DNA from: an uncultured Myxococcales bacterium | Lineage (GTDB): Bacteria; Myxococcota_A; Polyangia; Polyangiales; Polyangiaceae | Direction: 5' to 3' | NCBI GenBank assembly: GCA_937872925.1 | Contig: CALMUT010000265.1 | Coordinates: 1-47,659 of the forward strand | DNA: 47,659 nt | Shown here: one piece after another, positions 34,117-42,195 of the stretch | Layout of the letters: each line of letters begins with the position of its first letter | Position numbering within the stretch: position 1 is the first letter of the stretch | Notes under the pieces: model-generated | What the model was told of the DNA's origin: nothing | The model's database searches: none | The model's input: the letters and a program-made list of their open reading frames with translations, nothing else | Position numbers and translations under genes: made by a program

Positions 34117-34230
34117 CGTTCCACGGTCGCACCAATCGCCCGCGGACCGCAACTTGCGCGCTACCCTCCACTTCGCCCGAGCACCCGCTGGGTGCTCGGG
34201 AGGAATGCCGTGGGGAGGGCTGCGCGGTGA

Positions 34231-36270
34231 TCAGCCGCAGGCCGCTGCGCGACCTGGGCAGCAGTCGTTGTTCGTGACGCAGTAAGCGTCGCAGTAGCAA
34301 GACGGGCTCGAGCCAGGCAGCGGCGAGCTGCTGGCGCAGTCCTGCGCGGTGCAACTGGGTTGGCCACCGCTGGTGCCACCGGTGCCGGCGCCGCCGCTGG
34401 TGCCACCGGTGCCAGTGCCCCGGGGCCCGGTCCCCCCGGTCCCGCCGCCGCCGGTGCCCCCCCCGCCGGGGCCGCCGGTGCCTCCCGTTCCGCCCGTGCC
34501 ACCGCTCCCACCGCCGAGGGAGCAGTACGCCGTCCAGTCGTGGGGCTTCTCGGTGTCATCGGTCACGTTCTTTTGGGCGCAGGGCTCGTCTTCGCTCCAC
34601 TCCACCCAATCCGCGGACTTGCCGACGGAGGCTGCGTAGTCCTTGAACACTTGATAACCGCCGCTGCTGTTCATGAACACGACCGGCGCCACGCACTGGT
34701 TCGCTTGCAGGCTCTGGTTGTAGTCCATGATCAGCTGATACATCGCGTTGGTCGTGGAGTTCCAGCAGCAGGTCTTGCTCTTGTCGTACTCGAGCTCAGC
34801 GAAGACGTAGTCCGCCAAGGTACGGTACTGCTTGTCCGTGTCGGCTTTGCTGATGTTGAACTTGGACTGCTGTAGCGCATAGAGCTCACGCCAGGCGTCT
34901 TCCCGCTTGGTACGCGCAGAGCAAGATGCCGGATACTGCTCGAGGTGCTTGCGGGCGTCGGCGACGATGGCCACGAGGGCATCACGCAGTTGCTCTGGGG
35001 GGACCTCGCCGAGCAGCGACTCGAATTGCTCCGGCCGCGCCTTGATGGCGTCGTAGTCCGTGTCGTTGACCCAGTTAGCCTCGTCCACGTTCATCCAAGA
35101 GTTGGTCCACTTGTTGTTCCAGTTCTTGGCCACGCGCCAACGCTTGATGCCGCCGCCGAGGGTCGAGTAAGGCTCGCCCTTGGAGCTGGTACCGTCGCCG
35201 CCGGTTCGCGCATCCGTAAAGGAGTGCTTAGACGCAACGGAGCTTTCCCATTTGGGCTGGCGACGCGGCATGGAGCCGCTGACGAGCTGCGCGTCCAGAC
35301 GACCACCGGCGATGGGCGTGACGCTCTTGACGACCAGGGTGTGCCCGATCCCCTGAGCCTGCCAGCGCTCGACCAGCACATCGCCTTCCTTCAAGGCTTC
35401 CGGCTTCAGGTTGAAGGTGTTGCGCGAGTTCGCGACGTTTACGCTGCCGAAGTAGGACAAAAGATGCAGCGCGAAGTGCCCCACGCGCTTGTTCAGGTGC
35501 ACCTCGTCGAAGTACGCACCCGCTTTGGCGCCCTCGAAGAGGTAGTTCATCTCGTCGCCGCCGCCGTAGAGTCCCTTCGCGCGCAGTTTGGAATCGCTAG
35601 GCCATTCGCCGCCGGAGTAGCTGGACGTGTAGTCCTTATAGTAGCTCTTGTAGGTCGGCATGTTCTTGTAACGACCGTTTGCCGTCACTGCGCCCATGTG
35701 CCCGAAGTACACGCGCTTGCCTTCGGAGTCCGTCGTCGTCATATAAAACGGCAGGTTGTACCAAGCCGCGAAGGTCAGCCGCAGGAACATGGCGACCTCG
35801 GCGCACTCCAGCTTGGGTGAAGGCAGCGCTTTGCCCCAGGGCGTCATCATCTCGAAGGTGTCCCCGCCCCAGGAGCTGTCCGCCTTGATCTTCTTCATGC
35901 CGTCGATCCAGGCCGAGTACTTCTCGTCCCAGTTCAAGCCGCTGTTGGCGGACCACGCCATGCCGGCTTCTTTGGCTGCGGCGGTGGTCTTATCCTCCCA
36001 CTGGTTCTTCACGGTCCACACGGCGGTGTCGCCATTGTCGAAGCTGGTGGACGGACCGGGCACGCCGGCGTTGTCCGCCTTGCCACCGGGCATGGGGCCC
36101 TCGGAGTCCATGGGCGAGACGCCGAACTCGTCGTAGTAGGGATCCGAAACCGTGGGCTCGCTGCTGTCCGAGCTACAACCCGCTGCGCCGAAGACCAGCG
36201 ACCCGAGTCCCACCACTGCGAATTTTGCGACGCGCGTCGCGCTCCAAGTCCAAGCGTTTGTCATAGTCAT
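34231..36270 (-). CDS. Large secreted protein with NlpC/P60-like region and somatomedin-B-like tail
   Basis: A 679-residue exported protein. The signal peptide ends GAAGC, a lipobox. Residues ~60-330 contain LECAEVAMFLRLTFAAWYN with Cys156 and, later, GDVLVERWQ and GIGHTLVVKSV with His310. A Cys at a helix start, a GDV turn and a His-bearing strand is the layout of papain-like NlpC/P60 or transglutaminase folds. Residues ~340-600 form a second helical region (ARKHLEQYPASCS, DKSKTCCWNSTTNAMYQL). A Gly/Thr stalk then leads to CYCDAYCVTNNDCCPGRA, similar to a somatomedin-B-like disulfide knot. The enzymatic call is inference. A possible promoter (TACAAT, 36356-36361) lies upstream. ATG 36270 is used; 36264 is also possible. 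Confidence 0.75.
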   Translation of the reverse strand: MTMTNAWTWSATRVAKFAVVGLGSLVFGAAGCSSDSSEPTVSDPYYDEFGVSPMDSEGPMPGGKADNAGVPGPSTSFDNGDTAVWTVKNQWEDKTTAAAKEAGMAWSANSGLNWDEKYSAWIDGMKKIKADSSWGGDTFEMMTPWGKALPSPKLECAEVAMFLRLTFAAWYNLPFYMTTTDSEGKRVYFGHMGAVTANGRYKNMPTYKSYYKDYTSSYSGGEWPSDSKLRAKGLYGGGDEMNYLFEGAKAGAYFDEVHLNKRVGHFALHLLSYFGSVNVANSRNTFNLKPEALKEGDVLVERWQAQGIGHTLVVKSVTPIAGGRLDAQLVSGSMPRRQPKWESSVASKHSFTDARTGGDGTSSKGEPYSTLGGGIKRWRVAKNWNNKWTNSWMNVDEANWVNDTDYDAIKARPEQFESLLGEVPPEQLRDALVAIVADARKHLEQYPASCSARTKREDAWRELYALQQSKFNISKADTDKQYRTLADYVFAELEYDKSKTCCWNSTTNAMYQLIMDYNQSLQANQCVAPVVFMNSSGGYQVFKDYAASVGKSADWVEWSEDEPCAQKNVTDDTEKPHDWTAYCSLGGGSGGTGGTGGTGGPGGGGTGGGGTGGTGPRGTGTGGTSGGAGTGGTSGGQPSCTAQDCASSSPLPGSSPSCYCDAYCVTNNDCCPGRAAACG

Positions 36271-36721
36271 CCCATTTTGCACGGGCTCTTGCCGAAAGCC
36301 CAGCCGCCGCCCGTTTAGCGCCGCTGAGTCGCCGTGGCCGCAAATAATCGCAGCGATTGTATCAGTTTGCCCGGACCGGTGCTCAACCCGCTGAAAAGTA
36401 TGGGGATTTTGGTCGGGTCCCTGTCCGCTGCGGGGGCGCTCATCTCGCGCTTTCCGGCGCTGGCCGGGCCCGCGCGCCGGCGTGGGAGGCGCACGGCCGC
36501 GCCGAGCCTCCACCCCCACGGAGCGTTTCGCACCCGCCCCTGTGAACGGACTTTCCGGCGTTGCCGAGCTCGATCTCGGAAGTGGTAGTGGCAGTGCGCG
36601 ATTGGCGAGCGGATCCCTTCGCTGCTGGGGAGTGAACGGAGCGGACAACTCGGCGACTTCGACGACAACTCAACTTGCGCCGGTGGCGGTGAAGCGGTGA
36701 GTGGCCGTGCGCACGCCCCGC
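36271..36721. other. Intergenic region, 451 bases, no gene
   Basis: Upstream of the large secreted protein and downstream of the CPXCG gene, both on minus. No frame here looks coding on either strand. The only candidate signal is a minus-strand -10 TACAAT at 36356-36361 with a distant -35 TTGAGC (19-base spacer), giving a leader of about 80 bases for the gene starting at 36270. The middle part, 36420-36560, is GC-rich without clear repeats. Confidence 0.5.
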
Positions 36722-36895
36722 CTATTGAGCGCGTTGGACAGTGACCTGGTACTCGCTGCTCTCTTCGTCGTAGGCCACCCGCACGCGCATGGGCCGGCAG
36801 CAAACGCTGCAATCTTCGATCAGGTCTTGCTCTGTCCCACCACCTGGATCGACGAACAGGTCCACAGGCTCACCGCAGTACGGACAAGGGGGCAT
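36722..36895 (-). CDS. CPXCG-motif zinc-ribbon protein, 57 residues
   Basis: A small gene read from ATG 36895 to TAG 36722. The protein begins MPPCPYCGEPVDLFVDPGGG and contains DCSVCCRPMRVRV, so two CxxC-type pairs (Cys4/Cys7, Cys29/Cys32-Cys33) can bind one zinc. Length, the EPV-L-VD stretch and the EDCxVCCRP motif match the CPXCG-motif cysteine-rich protein family, whose function is not established. The start is supported by TACACT ending seven bases upstream. It lies 27 bases after the stop region of a same-strand DNA-repair gene but has its own -10. Confidence 0.85.
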   Translation of the reverse strand: MPPCPYCGEPVDLFVDPGGGTEQDLIEDCSVCCRPMRVRVAYDEESSEYQVTVQRAQ

Positions 36896-36902
36896 GGTCC
36901 GG

Positions 36903-36908
36903 AGTGTA
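36903..36908 (-). promoter_or_regulatory. -10 box for leaderless CPXCG gene
   Basis: TACACT on the minus strand, seven bases before the ATG at 36895. No ribosome-binding site is present in the seven-base gap. Confidence 0.45.
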
Positions 36909-36938
36909 GCCGACGCCGGTGCCGCACATGCGCCCGGG

Positions 36939-38057
36939 CTAGGTTTTTGGCAATGTGAGCGTGAATTTGGTCTTTGCCAAGGGTTGGCCGTTGACCAATA
37001 TTTCTACCGCGTGTGCGCCTCTATAGTAGCGACGGGTCGAGATGGCCCGGAGGGTGTGACGCTTGCGGATCTCCACGCTGCTGCCCTTGTCTAGGGTGAG
37101 CGTCCGCAGCTTGAACACTTTGGGACGCATGCTGCCATCGGCTTTCTGGTGATAGATGGCGTAGTCCACGACCAACGACTCTCGCCTTTTGGATCGCGAA
37201 GTTAACGTAAAACAGATCTCGATGCTTCCGCCCAGGCACACACGCCGTGGTGTGACAGCCAGGTTTTGAACGCGAACGTGCGCTGCTCCACCGTGACCGA
37301 GCAATTCAAAAACGCCCGGGTGACCCGCCTTGACCAGGGAGCGAGTGGCGCGCTCGATGATCCAAAGCCGCTCCGCCGACGCGCCGCGTTTCCAGCGCTT
37401 GCAGGTGGCGAGCAACAATTCCGGATGGTCTTTGCCGATGTCGTTCAGATGGTTGGCGACGGAACGGCGTACATATTCGGAGGGGTCGTCTTTGAGCAAC
37501 TCCAAGAGCGCCAGGGTGGGCTTGGGATTGTCGCGGAACATTTGCAGGTGCCCTCCCCAAGGCAACAGCGGCCGCGTGCCTTCGGAGACGAGGCGCCGCA
37601 CTTTCGGATCTTTGTCGGCAGTCCAGGTGGCAAGCAGCGCGAGGCTCTTCTTCGGGTAGCGCAAAATGAACGGGCGGATCGCGAACTCCGCCGTGAACAG
37701 CGGCGTCAGCTCTCGCAGCGCCGCCATGGAGCGATCGAAGTCGTCCAGACCCGCGTGGGCGACGTAGTCAATCAAGGGCCAGGCCGCGAAGCCGCGCAGC
37801 GGATCCTTCGGATCCCCTGCTTCCCAATGCCGCTTCGCGCCCAGCACGATGCGAAGCGCGCGGGGGAAGTCGGCGGGCAAGTGTTTCTCCAGGGCCAGAA
37901 TCACGTGCTGCACGCGCGGCTTGAGCTCTAGCTTTTCCAAACCCCGGCCGGCGTCGCGCACGAAGGCACGGTCGTCAAAGGACGGCGCGGTCTTCTTCAG
38001 CGCGCCCGCAAGTCGCTGCACTGCGGCTTTACCCAGGCCGTCTTTCATCGGCGTCAT
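36939..38057 (-). CDS. DNA alkylation repair glycosylase, AlkC-like, with C-terminal Ig-like domain
   Basis: A 372-residue protein. Residues ~1-265 are HEAT-like helical repeats with the family signature region PLLPWGGHLQMFRDNPKPTL, ALLELLKDDPSEYVRRSVAN and HLNDIGKDHPELLL. Such ALK-fold glycosylases remove alkylated purines such as 3-methyladenine without flipping the base. The last ~100 residues are beta-rich (GGSIEICFTLTSRSKR, SLVVDYAIYHQKADG, AVEILVNGQPLAKTKFTLTL) and look like the Ig-like domain found in AlkC members. It acts on cytoplasmic DNA. ATG 38057 has GAGGA nine bases upstream; ATG 38048 is also possible. Confidence 0.85.
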   Translation of the reverse strand: MTPMKDGLGKAAVQRLAGALKKTAPSFDDRAFVRDAGRGLEKLELKPRVQHVILALEKHLPADFPRALRIVLGAKRHWEAGDPKDPLRGFAAWPLIDYVAHAGLDDFDRSMAALRELTPLFTAEFAIRPFILRYPKKSLALLATWTADKDPKVRRLVSEGTRPLLPWGGHLQMFRDNPKPTLALLELLKDDPSEYVRRSVANHLNDIGKDHPELLLATCKRWKRGASAERLWIIERATRSLVKAGHPGVFELLGHGGAAHVRVQNLAVTPRRVCLGGSIEICFTLTSRSKRRESLVVDYAIYHQKADGSMRPKVFKLRTLTLDKGSSVEIRKRHTLRAISTRRYYRGAHAVEILVNGQPLAKTKFTLTLPKT

Positions 38058-38166
38058 TGGCGGAGTCCTCAGGCGCCCTCGGTCGGGCCGCCAGTGCCAC
38101 CACTAGCTTGAGGCGCACTCGTCGCGCCAGCTTTCGGGGCCGTGCCCGTCGCCGCGCGGTGCTTTT

Positions 38167-39201
38167 TCAGGGTTCTGCCTTGGGTCGGTAGACAACGGCG
38201 GACTCGTGGTCAGCGGGGCCTTTGCTGATCTGGAAGTCCCCGAAGCGATCGAGGCAGGCCCACATTCCGGTGGACTCGTTTCTGAGCCAGACTCGGCGTT
38301 CAACGCCGCCGACCGCGCCGTCGTTGCTGTTTCCGTCGCCCCAGGCTCCGTCCACGGTGAGCATGGTGATCTTCGTGGGGCCGCCCGCGGGGTTTTTCAG
38401 AAACTCGGCGCTGGGAGACTTGCCCAGCGCGACCAGAGACGCACCCGGCGCGACCACGAGATCCTTCTTGCTGCGAACGATGACGTTGTGATCCCGTCCG
38501 CCGTCGGGGCTGAGCCGGATCAAGTCGCCGGTGCGTGCGCTGTCGATACCGAGTTCTTTGAGCTTGTTGCTGACGTGCGGTTGCACGTCTGTGGATCCGA
38601 AGCCGTACTTCGCGTTCGGCGGCCGCACGCCGTTTTCGGCCCGCGCTTCTAGAAAGCCGTGCAGGGCGTAACCCTTGCAGTCGAGTCCAATGCCGTGTTC
38701 CTTCATCAGCCGGCGTATGGCCAGCTCAGGCGGCTGCTTGGCGAATCCTTCGAGCCGCTTTTTTCCGAGCGGCGAATCGATCAGGGCTTGGGTCACGCGT
38801 TGGATGTCTTTGAGCGAGCCTCTGGACCCGGTCGCGTGCGCGGCACTCATCGCGATTTCCTTCCACACGCTCGGCCCGACCTCGGACTTGATCTTGTGGA
38901 GGTAAGTCTGCGGAGAGTGCTGGGCACTGTTCGGGTGCAAACTTCGAAATGCGGGTGTGACGCCTACGCTCTTGCCTGCCACGGAGTACGGTCCGCGTGA
39001 TTGCTCGAGCAGCGCGTCCAGCCTGCGGCCCATGGCAGCTTGCTTGGACGGCTTGGACAGCGATGCGACGCCCTGAGCTGTCACGCCAGGTTCCAGGCGC
39101 GCGCCCAGCGCTCGGCCGCGGACAGCGCGTTCAAACCGGGGTTCGTTTGGCGCGGGGACGGGCCGTGGCCGCGCCGTGGATACGCGCATTGGGTCACTCA
39201 T
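38167..39201 (-). CDS. Hypothetical protein with possible Cys-peptidase-like core
   Basis: A 344-residue protein without a signal peptide. The first ~110 residues are basic and poorly structured (RPRPVPAPNEPRFERAVRGR). The middle is helical. The segment GIGLDCKGYALHGFL (Cys175), then RTGDLIRLSPDGGRDHNVIV (His238), then a beta strand has the Cys / GD-turn / His order of NlpC/P60 or CHAP-like folds. The C-terminal part (LTVDGAWGDGN, ERRVWLRNESTGMWACLDRF) is beta-rich. This assignment is weak. A long disordered N-terminus and no signal peptide would also fit a secreted-effector type. It is divergent from the cyclophilin gene; 38058-38166 downstream holds no gene. Confidence 0.6.
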   Translation of the reverse strand: MSDPMRVSTARPRPVPAPNEPRFERAVRGRALGARLEPGVTAQGVASLSKPSKQAAMGRRLDALLEQSRGPYSVAGKSVGVTPAFRSLHPNSAQHSPQTYLHKIKSEVGPSVWKEIAMSAAHATGSRGSLKDIQRVTQALIDSPLGKKRLEGFAKQPPELAIRRLMKEHGIGLDCKGYALHGFLEARAENGVRPPNAKYGFGSTDVQPHVSNKLKELGIDSARTGDLIRLSPDGGRDHNVIVRSKKDLVVAPGASLVALGKSPSAEFLKNPAGGPTKITMLTVDGAWGDGNSNDGAVGGVERRVWLRNESTGMWACLDRFGDFQISKGPADHESAVVYRPKAEP

Positions 39202-39341
39202 GCGGCCCTAGTCGGGGCGTCGGGCGGTCAGTTGTGTGGAAAGGGACGATCCCGGACCGGTAACGGACGGAGCTCGCGTCGCCGCTCTCAGTGGGCAAAC
39301 CCGGAGGCGACGAAGGCGTGACCGCGGCGCCGGGCCGCGGC

Positions 39342-39347
39342 TATAGT
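39342..39347 (+). promoter_or_regulatory. -10 box for leaderless cyclophilin gene
   Basis: TATAGT, six bases before the ATG at 39354. A -35-like GTGACC lies 18 bases upstream. No Shine-Dalgarno sequence fits the six-base gap. Confidence 0.5.
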
Positions 39348-39353
39348 TCCGGA

Positions 39354-39857
39354 ATGAGCCACAGCGTTGTCATCGAAACCAACCACGGAGCCTTCACCAT
39401 CTTGCTGGACGAGGCGCGAGCGCCCAAGTCCGTAGCGAACTTCCTCGCTTACGTGGACGCCGGCCACTACGACGGCACGATCTTTCATCGTGTGATCGAC
39501 GGATTCATGACTCAAGGCGGCGGCTATGACGCGGCGTACAACAAGAAGCCCGTACGCGCGCCGGTCGAGAACGAAGCGGACAACGGAGTCAAGAATACCC
39601 GCGGCACCGTAGCGATGGCGCGCACGGGCGATCCCCACTCCGCGACGGCGCAGTTCTTTGTGAACGTGAAGGACAACGCATTCCTCGACCACAAGGCGAA
39701 AAGCGGTTCGGACTGGGGTTACACTGTTTTCGGTAGCGTGACGGACGGCATGGACGTCGTGGACCGTATCAAATCCGTTGCCACGGGCGCCCAAGGGCCC
39801 TTCAGCAAAGACGCGCCCCTCGAGGCCGTCGTGATCGTCTCGGCGAAACGCGCCTAG
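39354..39857 (+). CDS. Peptidyl-prolyl cis-trans isomerase, cyclophilin type
   Basis: A 167-residue single-domain cyclophilin, the normal length for bacterial cytoplasmic PpiB-like enzymes, with no signal peptide. Key motifs are IFHRVIDGFMTQGGG (catalytic Arg in FHRVI), GTVAMARTGDPHSATAQFFV and YTVFGSVTDGMDVVDRI. It speeds proline isomerisation during folding. ATG 39354 is set by the TATAGT box and by the family N-terminus (SVVIETNHGAFTILL); the open frame from 39291 is not needed. Confidence 0.95.
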   Translation: MSHSVVIETNHGAFTILLDEARAPKSVANFLAYVDAGHYDGTIFHRVIDGFMTQGGGYDAAYNKKPVRAPVENEADNGVKNTRGTVAMARTGDPHSATAQFFVNVKDNAFLDHKAKSGSDWGYTVFGSVTDGMDVVDRIKSVATGAQGPFSKDAPLEAVVIVSAKRA

Positions 39858-39922
39858 GGCTTCGATTTCCGGTAGACTCTAGGCTCCGGCCATCGCAGGG
39901 CGTCGGGGATGAGGGCGGGGCA

Positions 39923-40336
39923 ATGGTGTGGGAGAGACACGGGTATCGCGTAGACAGCTCGGAGTTTCCCTTCGTCTCCGTTCAGTTTCCCAAAGAGGTA
40001 GTCGCTGCCGGCTACCAAAAGCTTTTCGAGCACTACGTGCAGCTCTGCAAGCGCGGCGGTGGCATTGGGTGGTTGATCGATTTTCAGGCGTTTGATCCGG
40101 TGCTTGCGCCGGCCGCAGTTCGGCGTGCGGCTGCGGAAGTCTTCGCCGAACACAAGGCGACGTTGCTGGCAGCGACTCTGTGCGAAGCCCGCGTGGCCGC
40201 CAATCCGATTTCGCGGGGCGTGCTCACCGCTTTTGATTGGATGACCGGCCCCAAATGGGCATGCAAGAACTTCGGCGACTACGCCGCTGCCGAGGCGTGG
40301 GTGCGAACCATGCTGCGCACGGTTGGTGAGGATTAG
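39923..40336 (+). CDS. SpoIIAA/STAS-like single-domain protein
   Basis: A 137-residue soluble protein. The pattern VSVQFPKEVVAAGYQKLFEHY, GWLIDFQAFDPVLAPAAVRR, ATLCEARVAANPISRGVLTAF, DWMTGPKWACKNFGDYAAAE, EAWVRTML suggests the alternating strand/helix fold of STAS or SpoIIAA-like proteins. Similar small proteins occur widely in Polyangiales, with no proven function. ATG 39923 follows GGGCGGGG. TAGACT and TAGGCT boxes lie about 45-50 bases upstream. It is adjacent and co-directional to the cyclophilin gene but probably separately transcribed. Confidence 0.65.
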   Translation: MVWERHGYRVDSSEFPFVSVQFPKEVVAAGYQKLFEHYVQLCKRGGGIGWLIDFQAFDPVLAPAAVRRAAAEVFAEHKATLLAATLCEARVAANPISRGVLTAFDWMTGPKWACKNFGDYAAAEAWVRTMLRTVGED

Positions 40337-40363
40337 CCCAAGCGACGGCCCGAGCCACCCAGG

Positions 40364-40811
40364 CCGAGCAACTACATCCACGAGCAGATCTACGTTCCCC
40401 CAGCCCATCTGGACTCCGTTCAACGCGAGGGATCGGGGCCGTGCTGCGTCACAATTCTCTGGTCCTCACCGTGGACGGCAACGGCATTCAGCTCGCTCCC
40501 AATCAGGGGCCGCTTCAGAACTTGACCATGGAGTACAACTACGTGGTCGGCGGCGGGTTCACACTACGCTGGGGCGTGGATGGGGGCGCGCTGCGGCACA
40601 ATCGATTTGGCCGGGACGCGGCATTCGGGCCAGAGGCGGTCTATGCTGGCGGCAAGTTCGATGACATTCGAGACAACCGCTTTGCGGATGATGGCGCGGT
40701 TGTGCCGACCGGCAGCATGAAAACTTTGGCGACCGTGACGGGGATGGCAGTGGAACTGCCAACGCCTGGGGGACCGGCTACGATCCCAAATTCAAACTGC
40801 CCGGCAACTAG
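40364..40811 (+). pseudogene. Frameshifted remnant of a beta-helix (pectate-lyase-like) protein
   Basis: Three consecutive frames together give a coherent C-terminal fragment. Frame one (from ~40364) reads SNYIHEQIYVPPAHLDSVQ. It shifts near 40435 to VLRHNSLVLTVDGNGIQLA, NLTMEYNYVVGGGFTLRWG and DDIRDNRFADDGAV. It shifts again near 40712 to HENFGDRDGDGSGTANAWG and ends at TAG 40811 (GYDPKFKLPGN). The repeated RHN/EYN/DNR-type turns are typical of right-handed beta-helix coils. The N-terminal part and any start codon are missing. This is a dead gene or the tail of a deleted one; two sequencing errors alone would not explain the missing 5' part. Confidence 0.6.
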
Positions 40812-40907
40812 CGTGTGCGCTCGATCAGGTTCAGGCCGTTGGCGCTGAAGTAGCCAAGAGCCGCAACCGCTTGCGTCGGTGTCGCGGGCCTGGCTACGCG
40901 GTTGCGT

Positions 40908-41825
40908 CTACGGCGTACACGCTTTCAAGAAGTGCACTCGCATGCGAATCAAGTCGATGCGCGCCTCCACGGGGGGCACGCAACTCGGAGCCAGGCATTG
41001 TATTCGCACGAACAGCCCGAATCCGCTGGCATTGACCGTCGCCGGGCTGATGCTCGAGACGCCCCAGGTGTCTGTTGCGGAACCGTAAAGGAACTTCGTA
41101 TCCACGGTGGGCCAACTTGCGTAGCCCTTGTCGGCGCCCAACATCGCGCCCGCGCTGATCAGGAAGACGTTTGCGTCCGTAACCATTCCAGCCTTCCCGG
41201 CTGCCAATTCCAATTCGACTTCGATCCCGGTGACGGTTGCGTTGGCGGGCACCAGAAAACCAAGACCATCGAGCACCAGGGCCCGAGACTTTCCCGGCGA
41301 CGCAAAACTGGTGCTGGCATAAGCGTTGTCGCTGACTTGAAGTCCGGGATAGTTCGACCACGCGGGGCCCTGTTCGATGTCATCGACCCCCAGCGGGACC
41401 TTCCAACCGGTATTGCTAGCGACGGGCGCGCAGCCACCGGCTCCGCCAGTGGCGCCCGCGCTGCCTCCGGACCCGCCGCCAGTACCGCCGCTACCTCCCA
41501 CTGCGCCGCCGCCACCTCCGGAGCCTGCGGCTCCTCCGCTCGCTCCAGCTGAACCGGCAGCTCCACCACTCGCTCCGGCTGAACCGGCGGTTCCACCCGC
41601 GCCGCCCAGTTGTCCGCCTGTCCCCGTGGATCCGCTTGTTCCGCCGCTGGCGCCTGCGCCGGCATGTCCGGCGCCGCCGCCGTTTGCCCCGACGCCGCCG
41701 CTTGCAACAAGGTGATTATTCTCGGGGCCTGCATTGTACCCGCTCAAGTCTCTAGCGGAGCAGCCCACGGCCGGTACAGCGCTCACACACGCGCCAAGGA
41801 TCCAACAGAGTTTTCGGCTAGCCAT
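40908..41825 (-). CDS. Lipoprotein with very long Gly/Ala/Ser stalk and beta-sandwich domain
   Basis: A 305-residue lipoprotein. The signal peptide MASRKLCWILGACVSAVPAVGC ends in lipobox AVGC (Cys22). Residues ~45-140 are a Gly/Ala/Ser/Thr stalk partly built from tandem repeats (GSAGASGGAA twice). The C-terminal ~160 residues look like a beta-sandwich (GVDDIEQGPAWSNYPGLQVS, NAYASTSF, LVLDGLGFLVPANATVTGIE, ATDTWGVSSISPATVNASGF), a type found in secreted and phage structural proteins and often ligand-binding. The start at 41825 has GGAGG eleven bases upstream. It is probably displayed at the cell surface; the ligand is unknown. Confidence 0.8.
   Translation of the reverse strand: MASRKLCWILGACVSAVPAVGCSARDLSGYNAGPENNHLVASGGVGANGGGAGHAGAGASGGTSGSTGTGGQLGGAGGTAGSAGASGGAAGSAGASGGAAGSGGGGGAVGGSGGTGGGSGGSAGATGGAGGCAPVASNTGWKVPLGVDDIEQGPAWSNYPGLQVSDNAYASTSFASPGKSRALVLDGLGFLVPANATVTGIEVELELAAGKAGMVTDANVFLISAGAMLGADKGYASWPTVDTKFLYGSATDTWGVSSISPATVNASGFGLFVRIQCLAPSCVPPVEARIDLIRMRVHFLKACTP
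41531..41590. repeat. Two 30-bp tandem repeats in the lipoprotein stalk
   Basis: Units 41531-41560 and 41561-41590 agree at 26 of 30 bases and encode the repeated stalk decapeptide GSAGASGGAA on the minus strand. They show that the stalk grows or shrinks by in-frame slippage. Confidence 0.7.
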
Positions 41826-42195
41826 CTGCGCTGAACCTCCAACCGTGACCATACGCGCCATACGCTATTGCGCTCCTTACAGAGTGTGCGTGGGTTCGTC
41901 GCGCTCCGCGCGTGCCCAGAGCGACGGTACGGCTGTGGTGAATTCGACCGTCGCCAAGAAGACCACACGCACTTCACCTCGTCCTCGGTCCGACGCGGTG
42001 AAAAGGCGGGTGCGGATTGACCTGCCGTGATCGCACGCTGCGCGTCGTACGCGGCACTTCCGGCGCAAGCCGCGGAACGCGCGTTAGCGGAGTCGCAGCC
42101 TCCGAGGGCGTCAAAGCTCGTTGTGTTTCAGAGGCTTGCGCGGCTGCGCAGCGGAGTTGTGGGTGCGTAGAGCGAGTGCCAGCCTGCACGCGAAC
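41826..42195. other. Intergenic region, 370 bases, no gene
   Basis: Divergent promoter region between the stalked lipoprotein and the penicillin-acylase gene. No frame looks coding. A ribosome site GGAGG for the minus gene lies at its left edge. I see no convincing promoter for the acylase gene and no clear operator. Confidence 0.4.

Noticed and set aside
36357..36700. Small plus-strand ORFs in the gap upstream of the large secreted protein
   Set aside because: Random-looking basic products, no ribosome sites, no motifs.
41420..41720. CRISPR-like or satellite array
   Set aside because: The repetition encodes the Gly/Ala/Ser stalk of a lipoprotein in frame; there are no constant repeats with unique spacers.
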